Part shown: positions 52,630-63,861 of the stretch, piece after piece
Position numbering within the stretch: the stretch's first letter is position 1
Layout: every line of letters begins with the position of its first letter
NCBI RefSeq assembly: GCF_027595985.1
Contig: NC_073303.1
Span: forward strand, 100,412,328 to 100,476,327
Origin: Sorex araneus
Lineage: Eukaryota; Chordata; Mammalia; Eulipotyphla; Soricidae
Direction of reading: 5' to 3'
DNA length: 64,000 nt
Position numbers and translations under genes: made by a program
Notes under the pieces: generated by a model
Told to the model about the DNA's origin: nothing
The model's input: only the letters and a program-made list of their open reading frames with translations
Databases searched by the model: none

Positions 52630-52686
<57 letters not shown>
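52630..52686. repeat. (GT)n microsatellite
   Basis: About 28 GT units. Confidence 0.97.
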
Positions 52687-52689
<3 letters not shown>

Positions 52690-52919
52690 TTCCAAGCACT
52701 GCTCAGGGGGCCCAGGGGCTGTTCCTAGCCAATATTTGGTCAACAGGGAAGGAGGGTTCAGTGCTTGGCCTTGGTGAGGTTTAGAGCCAGCAATGCCCCG
52801 TGGCCTCCAGAATCCCCCCCCAGCAGTGACTGTTGGGGGCCCTGCAAGTGCTGAGGACCTCATCTGGGTCCTTGCACACACCAGGCATGCTCGCCTCACC
52901 CGTGTTGATTTTTAAAAAT

Positions 52920-53102
52920 TAAATTTTTTTTTTTTTTTGCTTTTTGGGTCACACCCAGTGATGCTCAGGGGTCACTCCTGGCTCTGTACTCAGGAATTAC
53001 CCCTGGCCGTGCTCAGGGGACCATATGGGATGCTGGGAATCAAACCTGGTTCGGCCGCGTGCAAGGCAAACGCCCTACCCGCTGTGCTATCACTCCAGCC
53101 CA
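52920..53102 (-). mobile_element. SOR-A SINE in older L1
   Basis: Poly-T (about 20), complete head. A/T-rich flanks acaaaattaaaat-like suggest the duplication. Near consensus. Confidence 0.95.
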
Positions 53103-53530
53103 CAAAATTAAAATATTTTAAAAAATTATTTTAGGCACTATGGTCTACAATACTGTTCACAATCGGGGTTCATGCATGTAACACTGCAACCCCACACCAT
53201 CCCCCCAGGGAAATACAGATCTGCACACCCATTCTTGGTTTGTTATACCTTTATTAGACTTCTTTGTATTCCACATACCGAAAGGATCTTGCTGTATATG
53301 TCCCCTCAATTCCTGGCTGACTTCACTCAGAACAGTATCTTCCAGTAGTGCCCAAATTGCATGAGTTCATCGTTCCTTCTTGCCGAGTACTGCATACAGG
53401 TACCAGCTCCTTTATCCAGTGGTCTGTTCTCAAATACTTGGGTTGTTTCCAGATTTGGGCAATCGTGAACAACGCTGCAATGAACATAGATGTACAGATA
53501 TCTTTTCAGAATTTCTAAGAGTTCATGAAG
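53103..53530 (-). mobile_element. older L1 3' fragment
   Basis: 'gacttcactcagaacagtat', 'ttatccagtggtctgttctc', 'aatcgtgaacaacgctgcaa' and 'gaacatagatgtacagatat' are the inverted ORF2 end. Confidence 0.8.
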
Positions 53531-53560
53531 TACTCAAAAAATCCAGATGAGAGAGGCTAT

Positions 53561-53581
53561 GGGGTGGGGTGGGGTGGGGGG
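53561..53581 (+). repeat. (GGGGT)n, quadruplex-forming
   Basis: Four G4+ runs separated by single T. Confidence 0.9.
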
Positions 53582-53829
53582 ATACTCTGCAAAGTACCAG
53601 ACATTCTAGTAAGGACTTGATTGCTTTGATCATTAGCTTTCCTGTCCATGATCCCTTTTTCTTGATACGTTTCAGCCACCTAGAATCTCATTTCCAATGG
53701 AAATCAAATGAATATACTATCAGTCAGCACTGACCATTTTTAAATCCTTCTCCTAACTTTGAAATGGGTCAAATATTGCTATGACAATAATAGCTGAAAA
53801 GGATCACTCTGGGCAAGATCTGAGGATTA

Positions 53830-53898
53830 AAAGTAGGTAAGGGATATTCTTGATGACCTTTCAATATTACAAACCACAATGCCCAAAAGTGGGGGGCG

Positions 53899-53992
<94 letters not shown>

Positions 53993-54190
53993 AAAAGCAC
54001 CTGCCATATAGGCTGACGCGGTGGGGGATGGGGGGATGGGCGGGAACCTGGGGACACTTGTGCAGGGAAATGTACACTGGTGGAGGGATGGGTGTTGGAA
54101 TACTATATGATTGAAATCTAATCATGAACAGCTTTGCGATGTCTATCTCACACTGACTCAATAAAAAAGAGTTGGAAAAAAAAAAGAAAC
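53830..54190 (+). mobile_element. L1 3' UTR, 5'-truncated
   Basis: 'tattacaaaccacaatgccc', (GA)n, 'ctggtggagggatgggtgtt' and 'tctcacactgactcaataaa', with an A-rich tail. Confidence 0.9.
53900..53990. repeat. (GA)n within L1 3' UTR
   Basis: About 45 near-perfect GA units at the L1 polypurine tract position. Confidence 0.97.
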
Positions 54191-54213
54191 GGATGAAATA
54201 AATAACAAAAACA

Positions 54214-54380
54214 ACCCCAGCAAGTAAGGCACCTTGCACCAGGTCAGCCCAGGTTCAATCCTTGCTTCCCACCACATATGCTTCCCAGAGCCTTCCAGGA
54301 GTCATCCCTGAGCACAGAGCCAGGAGTAAGCACTGAGCACTCCTGGGTGTGGCCCTCCAAAACAAACAGAACCAAAAAGG
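54214..54380 (+). mobile_element. SOR-A SINE, head decayed
   Basis: 'agcaagtaaggcaccttgca', 'ggttcaatccttgcttccc' and 'ctcctgggtgtggccctcca', then an A/C-rich tail. Confidence 0.85.
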
Positions 54381-55511
54381 AAAAAAAAGCCCATCTTCAG
54401 TCCCACATCCTGCGGGGCACCGGGTCTGAGTTCCTGGTCTGTGTCAGTATGTGCAGTGCCCACGGCCCAAGTGGCCAGAAGCCCCGGGAGTTATCAGAAA
54501 TGAGTGTAGGCTCAGGCTGTTGGGGCCAGATGTGCACACGGGGCATTTTGGGACCCTCACTTCCCTGCTCACAATTAGTCAGCTCCTGGCGATGACAAAG
54601 AGACATCATGAAACGGTGGCCGGCTCTGTCTGTCCCAGAGAGGGAGCACCGTTTCAGAGTTATTTACAGAGAGCGAGCAGTGGTGAAGAGCTGCCACAGG
54701 GCCAGCAAATCTGTGTAGTGAGGAGAACAAACTCCCAAGGGGGAAAAAAAAAAAAGATGTTTTCTCTGGCTCGTTTCTCTCCTCATGTTCTACGTACACC
54801 TCCCGTGACTAACCCTGGGAGCCAATGCAAGCAGTAAGACCATCCCGCAGGGGCCTGGGTGATGGCTTCACGGCTCAAACACCCACCCTGTGAGCAGAAA
54901 GCAGCCCCACTGAGTCCCAGCGCCAGGGCCAGGAAGTACAACCCCAGCAGTGCAGCCGTCTGCGAACCCGGGTTGCCACAAGTAAGTTCTGCTCCGACGG
55001 CATGTGTTCAAGAACAGTCGGGAGATGTGTGAGCAAAGGACCCAAGGAGCGTGACTCCTCACAAGAACCCCCACGATTTGCGTGAGCACCACGTCCAAGG
55101 GTGTGTAAACCAGGTCACCACAACATTAGCAGAGCGAAGGAAATGAGAGAAAAGCCCCTCACCCTGGAACACTAGGGTTGAAACTGAGAGTGAAAAGGAC
55201 CCCTGGGAGCCCTGGGCTTCCCGGCTTCACTGACCGACTCAGCCGGCTCGAGTATAGACTGGCTCTGACCTGTGTGTAGTGACAGGGCTGTCTTCCCAGA
55301 AGACTGGAGGGACCTGCATAAGGGTTGACACTGAACAGCTGTGGACTCCCGGGGTGCTGCTTTCACTGGGTGGATGCATGCACAAAGCACATGGAGCACA
55401 GGGAAATGAAGTAGAGCCATTTCCTTAGCTTAAAGAGACGGCTGTAGATTAATCTAACCGTGCACAGGAGTGTAATGAAAGTGAGATGAAGCACATCAAG
55501 AAATAATCCGA
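54381..55511. other. mostly single-copy DNA
   Basis: 54850-55110 has SINE-like words (gggcctgggtgatggcttca, ctgagtcccagcgcc) and may be an ancient SOR-C. The rest is unassigned. A12 at 54745-54757. Confidence 0.35.
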
Positions 55512-55680
55512 GGGGGTCGGAGAGATAGCACAGGGGCCCTTGAATGTGGCTAACGGTAGTTCTGCATCGCTCTCCCCTCCCTCTCCCCCTCCCATCCAGC
55601 ACAACCCTAGAGAATCCTAAGGACAGAGCCAGGAGTAAGCCCTGAGCATGACTGGGTGTGGCCCAGAAACCAATCAGTAG
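55512..55680 (+). mobile_element. SOR-A SINE, old
   Basis: 'ggtcggagagatagcacagg', a CT-rich middle, and 'aggagtaagccctgagcatg' to gggtgtggcccagaaacc. Confidence 0.82.
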
Positions 55681-55734
55681 AAATAATGCAGAATGGCCAT
55701 TGGCCACCACAGAACTACTCTACAGAACTGAGTT

Positions 55735-55875
55735 TACTGAGGGTGGGGGGTGTGGAGATGGGTGGGGAGGGGCCTGGAGACAATGCTGGTGGGAAACAGA
55801 CATTATTGGTGAAGGATGTGGTATTTTAAATGCTGTATGGATAAGACCCTACTATTAACAGTATTGCAAATCAAT
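55735..55875 (+). mobile_element. L1 3' end, older subfamily
   Basis: 'caatgctggtgggaaacaga' and 'ctattaacagtattgcaaat', paralleling the ends at 6.6 and 28.0 kb. Confidence 0.45.
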
Positions 55876-55901
55876 ATACAACAATTATAAGAATAGAACA
55901 A

Positions 55902-56068
55902 ACGGGGCCAGAGTGATCGTACAGGAAGTAAGGCTTGGACATGGCCAACCCAGGTTCAATCCCCAGCATCCCATCACCCTTGAGCCTGCCAAGAGTGACC
56001 CATGAGTGCAGAGCTAAGAGTAAGCCCGGAATACCACTGGGTGAGGCCCCCGAATAAAAAGACAAAAG
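55902..56068 (+). mobile_element. SOR-A SINE, diverged
   Basis: 'ggggccagagtgatcgtaca', 'ggttcaatccccagcatccc' and 'gctaagagtaagcccggaat', tail AAAAAGACAAAAGG. Confidence 0.9.
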
Positions 56069-56565
56069 GAAATAATTACTCAGGAGCAGCATTTGCTCTG
56101 GCACCAAAGGCCACATGTCATGAATCAGAACTATCTGCTACACATTGCACACACCGTCTTGGCCACTACCCTCACCATAGCAGCCACTGCTCATTATTAC
56201 AACCTCCTGGGCATCATCTGTCTCCTAGAAAATCAAAATGCACCTGCAAAGGGAGGAGACTGTTCTTGTCTATGTCCCAGCATCCAGCAAAAACCCAGTG
56301 AGTATCTATGCAATGGACATGCAGCCTAGGACAGGAAAACACACCTTGATACTAGAGATGCATACATGATGGTGCCACATTACCTGCAGGAAGAAGCGGA
56401 TGCTCCCACAAGGGAAATGGTCCTACATACACACAGAGCATGCGGCTTCCATGGGGCCAGCAATAACTGAGCTTCTCGGAGCCCTAGTGACTTCTGAGCA
56501 GAGTCCTTAGAGCTGATGCACATACCAGCCACATAAAGAAATCAGTCCTAATTAGTAATAATAAA
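56069..56565. other. single-copy DNA
   Basis: Nothing recognised. Confidence 0.45.
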
Positions 56566-56722
56566 AAGGGCCGGTAAGGTGTTTGCCTTGCATGTGACCT
56601 GGCCCCATGCATGGTTCCCTGAGCCTTATGAGGAATGATCCTTGAGTGCAGAGACAGGAGTAAGCCCTGAACACAGTTCGGTGTGGTTCCAAACCAAAAA
56701 TAACAACAACAACAACAGTAAT
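56566..56722 (+). mobile_element. SOR-A SINE, A-box region deleted
   Basis: 'agggccggtaaggtgtttgc' joins head start to the post-A-box part; 3' 'gttcggtgtggttccaaacc', tail (AAC)n. Confidence 0.85.
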
Positions 56723-56844
56723 GAAAACATCCATCATTAAATAGTGGTCATCAATGATATAAGAGTGATGAAATCCTGCCACTGGCAATCACATTAAATT
56801 GATATTAAGGTTTTTTTAATTAAAAATTTGAATATATATTACAT

Positions 56845-57080
56845 ATTTTAAGCACAGCAGGTAGGGCATTTGCGTTACACGTGGCCGACCTAGGTTCAAT
56901 TCCTCTGTCCCTCTTGGAGAGCCTGGCAAGCTATGGAGAGTATCTCGCCTGCACGGCAAAGCCTGGCAAGCTCCCCGTGGCACATTTGATATGCCAAAAC
57001 AGTAACAACAAGTCTCACAATGGAGATGTTACTGGTGCCTGCTCGAGCAAATCAATGAGCTATGGGATGACAGTGATACA
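56845..57080 (+). mobile_element. SOR-R SINE, head shortened, TSD
   Basis: Starts agcacagcaggtagggcatt. Tail gggatgacagtgatacag. A/T-rich flanks gaatatatattacat / gaatatatcatatacat support a duplication. Confidence 0.93.
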
Positions 57081-57502
57081 GAATATATCATATACATTAA
57101 ATACAAAATATGAAATACTTTAATATATTCTTTTTCTAAATAGTTACATGCTAAATTTAATTCAATAAAATATTTTAAAAGTTGTTTAGTTTACACAGCA
57201 GTGGGCTAACATAGTGTGGTTTTCTCTCCGGTCATTTCAAATCCAAGAGACGGCGCCTGCCCTGCACGGACACTGCCTTTTAACTCTGAAGCACCCATGC
57301 TCACACTCATAGAACGATGCCCTGGGACTGAACTGGTCAGGTGCTAGACTTAACACATCCCTCAATGTCTAGTTGTGCAGTTAAATGTTTTTAAATACGT
57401 TTTGAAAAAATTCACAAAGCTTCTGGTTAAAACTTCATTTTAATATCTTTATGAACCTAATGTCTTTAGGCAAGAGTCTTTCAGTACAATTAATGTTTGG
57501 CC
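57081..57502. other. AT-rich single-copy DNA
   Basis: Nothing recognised. Confidence 0.45.
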
Positions 57503-57685
57503 TTTGGGACAAGGGAGATGGCCCCCGGGTTAACGTGCATGCTCTGTGTAGAAGAGATAGGAGTTCAGCTGCTGATACTGTATGGCCTCTCAGGTATCTG
57601 TGGGAGCAACCCCCAAGTCCTGCAGTGGACGGAGCCCATGAGCACTACCAGGACTGACTCCCAAAGAGAAGCAAAGAAATAAACC
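57503..57685 (+). mobile_element. old tRNA-type SINE
   Basis: 'tgggacaagggagatggccc', 'gcccatgagcactaccagga' and a short A-rich end. SOR-A or SOR-C, too decayed to tell. Confidence 0.5.
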
Positions 57686-58520
57686 AAAAGAATGATGTTA
57701 TTTCTAAATTTTTCAAGAGGAGAGTATCACCATCTCCTTGTCTGTGCAAACCAGCAATAACACAGGCGTTCACTCTGCGATGCACAGATTTCGTTAAGGA
57801 TCTGATGAAGGAAAGCAGATAATGAAGTGAAAACCAGATGAAGGCCACTGGGTGAGAATCCTGTGTGGACATGCTGGTGCCGGAAAATACAGCCAATTCT
57901 GAGCTGCCTGTGGTAGCAGAGAAAGTACACATATGTGAACAGAAACACCTTCAGACATACAAACCACATGCTAATTTTTACTTTTTTACTTTTCCATGTA
58001 AGAGTAAAATGTGCTGCTTAAAAAAATTAATGACCCACAAAGTAAAAGCTTCCAGTATGTTACACCTTCCCATCACATTTCCTAGAAATGTCTGTTCACA
58101 GGAAATAGACACTGTTCTCAGAATTTCTCTCATGTGGAGATAAATAAGTGTATGTGTTGTATCGTTCTGTTTTGTGTATGCAGAAGTGGGCTAATTCCAT
58201 ACAAAAAGTACTACTTATTTTTCATAATTGTTCATAAGCATCTTTCCATATTAGTAATGAAAGTCCATCTATCTTTTTATACTTTTCACTTTTAAACAAT
58301 TTTGCACTACATGTTGTTTTTAAAATGTAATGCATTACTAATGTCTATCAAACTGACATCTGTACTCAAATTATGTCAGAAAATTAACAATATAACTTAT
58401 GGCTTATTCCAAGGATGTTGCCCAAATGTCACCAATACTGTCATTCTCCAATCCAGAATCCCAGATTGCATTTAGCTGCTATGTCTCCAGTCTCCTTTAT
58501 TCTGAATTCATCCTTCCGTG
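57686..58520. other. AT-rich single-copy DNA
   Basis: No repeat recognised with confidence. May include ancient LINE sequence at 58.15-58.35 kb. Confidence 0.4.
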
Positions 58521-58537
58521 CTTTATGTTTCATTTTT

Positions 58538-58706
58538 CTTTTTTCTTTTTGGGTCACACCCGGCGATGCACAGGGGTTACTCCTGGTTCTACACTCAGGA
58601 ATTACTCCTGGCAGTGCTCAGGGGACCATATGGGATGCTAGGATTCGAACCCGGGTTGGCTGTGTGCAAGGCAAATGCCCTACCCGCTGTGCTATCGCTC
58701 CAGCCT
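58538..58706 (-). mobile_element. SOR-A SINE with 17-base TSD
   Basis: Target duplication ctttatgtttcattttt (58521-58537 / 58707-58723) is perfect. Near-consensus. Confidence 0.98.
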
Positions 58707-58723
58707 CTTTATGTTTCATTTTT

Positions 58724-59369
58724 GAAGACCAGTTTCTGGTAGAATGCTCCTCAGTTTAGATTGATCTGATGTTTCCACATTATTAAATTCCCACATTTTA
58801 AAAATCTCTGGTTGTAGCACAGAAAGCAAAAAATGAACTGGGAGCAGCCGTGTTCAAAAAGTGATGAAGAAATGTCAAAGGGGGCACATTCTGAACACCA
58901 TCCCAGTGACCAAATGTGAGCTCATGTTGTTTGGAGCTAGGGATCATACCAATGTAATAACTTGCTCAGGTAAGTCATTGAAGCTGTTTTATCATTGTTA
59001 TTTTTTAAATAATAAAGGAAAGCTCTCCCAACTGATAAATGTAGAAACAATGATGACATAAGACAACACTATCAAATATAGCCAAAGTATCAAGCAGTCA
59101 TTAATAATGGATGCTAAAATTAAGAACAGTTTTGGGAAAACCAGTCTTGGGATCATTTCAGAAAAATCTTCTGATTATTCAGCATAAAGGGGATAAACTT
59201 AATAGTGGAGGAGAAACTTGAAGGACTCCACCAACATTAAGTGATCAAGGCCACCAAGGATAATGGGACGTCCTATCTTGCTCCTGGGACCGTTGTGCCT
59301 CCTGGAGATCAGTGAGGCTGTCTTCCAGATTCTGCTGCTGGACCAAGGTCGTGGCAAGACTATCTTTGG
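58724..59369. other. single-copy DNA
   Basis: Nothing recognised. Confidence 0.45.
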
Positions 59370-59383
59370 AAATTTGCTTTATT

Positions 59384-59534
59384 CTTTCGAGTCATGCCCA
59401 GTGATGCTGTTGGCTCTGCACTTAGGAATTACTATTGGCAGTGCTTGGAGGACCATATGGAATGCTGGGGATTGAACCTGGGTCAGCCACATGCAAGGCC
59501 AATGCCTTACCCGCTGTATTATTGCTCTGGCCGC
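59384..59534 (-). mobile_element. SOR-A SINE with TSD
   Basis: Target duplication aaatttgctttatt (59370-59383 / 59535-59548). Lacks a T run, so the tail has been lost. Confidence 0.95.
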
Positions 59535-59548
59535 AAATTTGCTTTATT

Positions 59549-60275
59549 TTTTTTCTAAAAGGATGGACTCAACAGAAGAAACAGCAGGACCAAAGACTCA
59601 CACACCGTACACTTGGTGAGGTCATGTCAACCCTGCCTCCAGAGAGGAGGCCCTATTCATCACCTGCCTGTCCACCCTAGCAGTCTTCCCTCTTTTCCCT
59701 GCCAACAATCTTTGCTCCACCCTGGCAGAAGGCTTAAAGCAGGACACGAGAAAGCCAGTGGCATGACGTCAGCACCTGGGCAGACGCAGTCAGGAGTGTG
59801 GGCTTCAGAAAAACTGGGAGCATGTGGGAATGGACAGCTTTTCTAGGGTTACACCAGGTCAGGGCTTTCGGTCAAGCTGGCATCAGCAGCAGGCACATGG
59901 AAATAGGACAGTAGGGAGAAGGCCAGGCTGGAACGTGACCGCAGGTGCCTCCGAATTGGACATTCGGGAATAACTCCAGAGCTTGAACTTGGACCGATCC
60001 TTATTTGGCCTCCACTCCAGACATCTGTTATAACTTCTTCAAAGCAGAAAACAAGGCTAAGTGTAGTAAGACGACTTCATGGCCAAACTTGTCCATAATT
60101 AACTCCAACCCTTGGGTTAATTTTACAAACCATTTCATGTCACCACATGTGGGGGGGAAAGCACTGAGTTACCTTCAGAGGTAACAAAGAACAGAAATGC
60201 ATACAGGGAAAGTTACTTAACCAGGATCTCACTGCAGGGGACAATGCAAAGGGTTCGGCTGTGGAGGCCTTGTTC
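59549..60275. other. single-copy DNA
   Basis: Nothing recognised. Confidence 0.45.
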
Positions 60276-60468
60276 AAGGGCTAGCTGGAGAGAGAAAAGC
60301 AGAGGGAAAAGCACCTGCCTCGCGCACAGCTGATCTGGGTTTGAAACCTGGCACTGCATATAGTTTCCTGAGCACCATCAGGAGTGATCCCTGAGGGCAG
60401 AGACAGGAGTAAACAAGAGTACTTTCAGATGTAGTCTCCAAAGCAACCCCCCCCCCCAAAAAAAAAGG
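60276..60468 (+). mobile_element. SOR-A SINE, old
   Basis: 'gctagctggagagagaaaag', 'tgggtttgaaacctggcact' and 'tgatccctgagggcagagac', ending C10 A9. Confidence 0.82.
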
Positions 60469-60801
60469 CGTCTATCTGGAAAGTGATGCTCCTAACTACC
60501 GTATGATTGTATGTGAAGACACGGCCCTTGCGGGTACAGTCAGCCTAAGTCACGTGATAGAGGGGAAGCCCTGACCCAAAAGGATCAATGCCCTTTTAAG
60601 ACGACACTCAAAATGGAGTACACACACACTCTCCTCCCCCGCCATCCCTCTCTCCCTGCACTCATGAGAAGGTGCTCATCTGTGTTCTGGAAACAGGTGT
60701 GTTTTCTGAGCTAACTCAGCTGAAGTCTGAGTCCCAGACTGCTCTTCTATGTTGTTCTCATTCTTCAGTACTAGGAATTCTTAGGGAGAAAGTAATAATA
60801 C
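60469..60801. other. single-copy DNA
   Basis: Nothing recognised. Confidence 0.45.
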
Positions 60802-60805
60802 ATGT

Positions 60806-61018
60806 AGCACTGCAGTATTGTCATCCCATTGTTCATCAGTTTGCTTGAGCGGGTACCAGTAACGTCTCCATTGTGAGGCTTGTTGTTACTGTTTTTGGCA
60901 TATCGAATACTCCATGGATAGCTTGCCAGGTTCTTCTGTGCAGGTGGGATACTCTTGGTAGCTTGCCGGGCTCTCCAAGAGGGATGGAGGAATCAGACCC
61001 AGCAAACGCCCTACCCGC
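60806..61018 (-). mobile_element. SOR-R SINE with internal deletion
   Basis: The head keeps only 'caaacgccctacccgc'; the B box is partly deleted. A/T-rich flanks aataatacatgta / aataatatgtgta suggest a duplication. Confidence 0.9.
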
Positions 61019-61071
61019 ACAATAATATGTGTAAATGAAAATAATTCTTTTTTAAAACTCCTTTTTTAAAA

Positions 61072-61256
61072 CTCGAGTTATAGTACAGCAGACTTGTACA
61101 GGGTGTTCTCCTTGCATGTGGCCAACCCCAGTTCAATCCCTAGCACCCCATCTGGTCCTGTGAGCCTGCCGGGAGTGATCCCTGAGTCCAGAGCCGGAAG
61201 CCCTGAACACTGCTGAACACAGGACCCAAAGCCTACCGCCCACCCCCCACAAAAAG
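61072..61256 (+). mobile_element. SOR-A SINE, old
   Basis: 'cgagttatagtacagcagac', 'agttcaatccctagcacccc' and 'gatccctgagtccagagccg'. Confidence 0.82.
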
Positions 61257-61656
61257 GGGAAAGCAATTTTTTGTTGTTCTCAGCTACACATTGGTGGTGT
61301 TTAGCTACAGCATCCTTAGCACACAAAGGTACCATCTATGTGGACAGTTCACCAGGGGGACGCTTGACATAATGCAACGTCCAGTACACAGAAGGCGCAT
61401 AAAAAAAATCAGCTGATGCTGTGGATTCTCGTCACATTTGGGCTCCGTGAGCAGTCTCGAGGAATGTCTGTAGCTAATCGCACGGCGCCCGACACCACAT
61501 CCCAGCACTGGCCGCCCTGGGTCTTGCTGGCAAGAAGGCGAGAGTTCCCACGTGTAGATGGCAGGGTGCCAAGTCAAGGACAGATAGAGCTGCTGTGGCA
61601 CTCACTGGAGGCACCACCTTCAGGGCATGTCTCGACATGAGCAAGAAGTAAGAGAA
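61257..61656. other. single-copy DNA
   Basis: Nothing recognised. Confidence 0.45.
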
Positions 61657-61812
61657 GGCTGGAGAGCATACAGTGAGTAAGACAACTGCCTTGCATGTAG
61701 CCAATCCAAGTTTCATACCCAGCTCCCCAAACTATTCCCAGAGCCTCATCAGAGTGATCCCTGAGCCATGAGTCAGCCAGGAACACTGCTGAGAGTGGCT
61801 CAGCAACCCCAC
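61657..61812 (+). mobile_element. SOR-A SINE, old
   Basis: 'aggctggagagcatacagtg', 'aactgccttgcatgtagcca' and 'gagtgatccctgagccatga'. Confidence 0.82.
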
Positions 61813-62300
61813 CGTCCCGCCCCGCCATTCTAAAGAAGCCAAAAAGACTGTCAGTCCCAGGGGACCATGGTGAGAGGAAAGGACCACAGGAAGTATGCCC
61901 AAATCAGCCTCTGCAGGGCACCCCATGAAGGAAAGCCCCCAAGAAGCACCCAGCCCACGCTTTCTCCCTGGGCCTGCCTCACTTCTCCCTGCTCTGTCTG
62001 ATTTTGAAAAAGCTGTTTCCACCCTGCCCGGACAGACACAAGTCCCTGGAGACCGAGAGGAGCATCCCCCGCCCCGACGCCCTGGGGACCACTGGCCACT
62101 GTGGAAAACCCAAAGCCCCAGTCTTCGGTGTGCAGCAGGCCGTGAACATGGGGGCAGCGGGTGAGGTCCCCTGGTGTAGCCACGGGTGAAGACCGTGGTG
62201 GGGGAGTGAGACATGGGGCTTCCCGGCATCGGGCTGGGGCAAGCCAGGCTTCCAAGGACAGGCAAGCGTGAAAACCTACTTTGAGTTCCGCTGAGAGCAG
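61813..62300. other. GC-rich single-copy DNA
   Basis: The 177- and 160-codon minus frames start inside or next to the SINE and have no domain. Confidence 0.42.
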
Positions 62301-62570
62301 AAGATGCCCCCTATTTGGAACCACAACACCCAAAAGGAAAGAGAGACATCAAATTGGAATGCCCTGCTACAGAGGCGGGGTGGGGTGGGGGGGATGGGAC
62401 TTGGGGGGTGGGAGGGATACTGGGTTCATGGGTGGTGGAGAATGGACCCTGGTGGAGGGATGGGCTCTTAAACATTGCATGCGGGAAAAACAAGCACGAA
62501 AATGTGTGAATCTGTAACTGTACCCTCACTGTGACTCACTAATTAAAAAATAAATAAATTTAAAAGAAAA
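62301..62570 (+). mobile_element. L1 3' UTR, strongly 5'-truncated
   Basis: 'ccacaacacccaaaaggaaa', a G-rich tract (62376-62415), 'ccctggtggagggatgggct' and 'caaataaa'-type A/T-rich end. Confidence 0.85.
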
Positions 62571-62845
62571 AGAAGATGGGGGGTATACCTCGTGAGCCAA
62601 TCAAAGTTCCCGCCTGGCAGCCGCACCAAGACGCTGCTTGAGAGGGCAGAATTTCAGATAAAGAGTTCATCAGTGACTAAAAAAGGGACCTGAGCTGTGG
62701 TGGCTGCCAAGGGGGAAGAACACCCCTTTCAGATGAGGTGTGGGGTGTTATCCACCAAGCTGGAACTAGGGGAGGCCCTGCAGAGTCGGGGTGTCACCTC
62801 TAGATTACTGCAAGCAGGGAAGCTCGTTCCAGACTATGAAATCAA

Positions 62846-62985
62846 AGGCCTCTGCTGTGCACATCACAGAACCTGGTTCAATCCCAGGCACCCTGCAAGG
62901 TCCCCTGAGCAAGCCCCAGGTGTGACCCCTAAGAACAGAGACTGGAGTACACTCTGAGCAGAGTCAGGTATGACACCCCAAGAGA
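62846..62985 (+). mobile_element. SOR-A SINE, 5' part missing
   Basis: 'acctggttcaatcccaggca' (B box), 'caaggtcccctgagcaagcc' and 'gcagagtcaggtatgacacc'. Confidence 0.75.
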
Positions 62986-63437
62986 AGGCAGCCTTCCCCG
63001 CCACCAACCACACCCAAAGTCCTTTCATGCTGGAGGCAACAGCTATCATCAGGCACTCGCTGTGCTGCCAAGGGCAGCAGCTAATTGGGAGAATGTGGGA
63101 GCAGGGGGGGAAATAGAAAGGGGGCAGCCATGCCCTGCCCTCACCCCTGCTTCCGGTCTCCAACGGAGATTGGGATCTGGCCAGGCCGCACGAAGAGACC
63201 ATGGACTGGCAACTGCTCCCTTGCTACCAAACAAGCACCCAAAACTGCACAAAGCACAAGCCAGCGACCGACGGTCTCCCAGCCTCCCAGCCAGCCAGCA
63301 TTCTGGACGGCCCCCCATCCCCAGGTCACTGTCCAACTGTGTCCTCTCTCTCCAACTCCTCTTGACTCCTGCGCCCAGACCATGTCCCAGGGGACAGTGC
63401 AGTGGCTTCTGTCCAGGAAGGCCTTCGAACCTCTCCA
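62986..63437. other. single-copy DNA
   Basis: Frames of 184 and 281 codons cross from here into the L1 and have no domain. Confidence 0.42.
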
Positions 63438-63861
63438 TCCGTTTGGGTTACAATCTCACAATGATCAAACACCCATCCCTCCACCAGTGCACACTCCCCA
63501 CCACCAATATCCCAGGTATACCCCCCCTTTCCCACCCTCCCCTGCCTCCATGGAGGACAATATTCCCCATACTCTCTCTCTACTTTGGGGCATATGGCTT
63601 GCAACACAGACACTAAAAAGTCATCATGTTTGGTCCATTATCTACTTTCGGCATGCATCTCCCATCCCAACTGGTCCCTCCAGCCATCCTTTTCTTAGTG
63701 ATCCCTTCTCTATTCCATCTGCCTTCTCCCCTGCACTCGTGAAGCAGTCTTCCAGCTATGGGGCAATCCCCCTGGCCCTTGTATCTACTGTCCTTGGGTG
63801 TCAGCCTCATGTGATGCTATTCTATACTCCACAAATGAGTGCAGTCCCTCTATGTCTGTCC
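63438..63861 (-). mobile_element. L1 3' UTR, 5'-truncated
   Basis: Inverted: 'acacccatccctccaccagt', 'tcatgtttggtccattatct', 'tactgtccttgggtgtcagc' and 'gagtgcagtccctctatgtc', ending at ctgtccga. This copy reaches just into the end of ORF2. The final 139 bases of the window are unassigned. Confidence 0.9.

Noticed and set aside
22971-61018. CRISPR-like array from the repeated 'tagcttgccaggctct' words
   Set aside because: Spacing is irregular; each occurrence is the internal body repeat of dispersed SOR-R SINEs in a eukaryotic genome.
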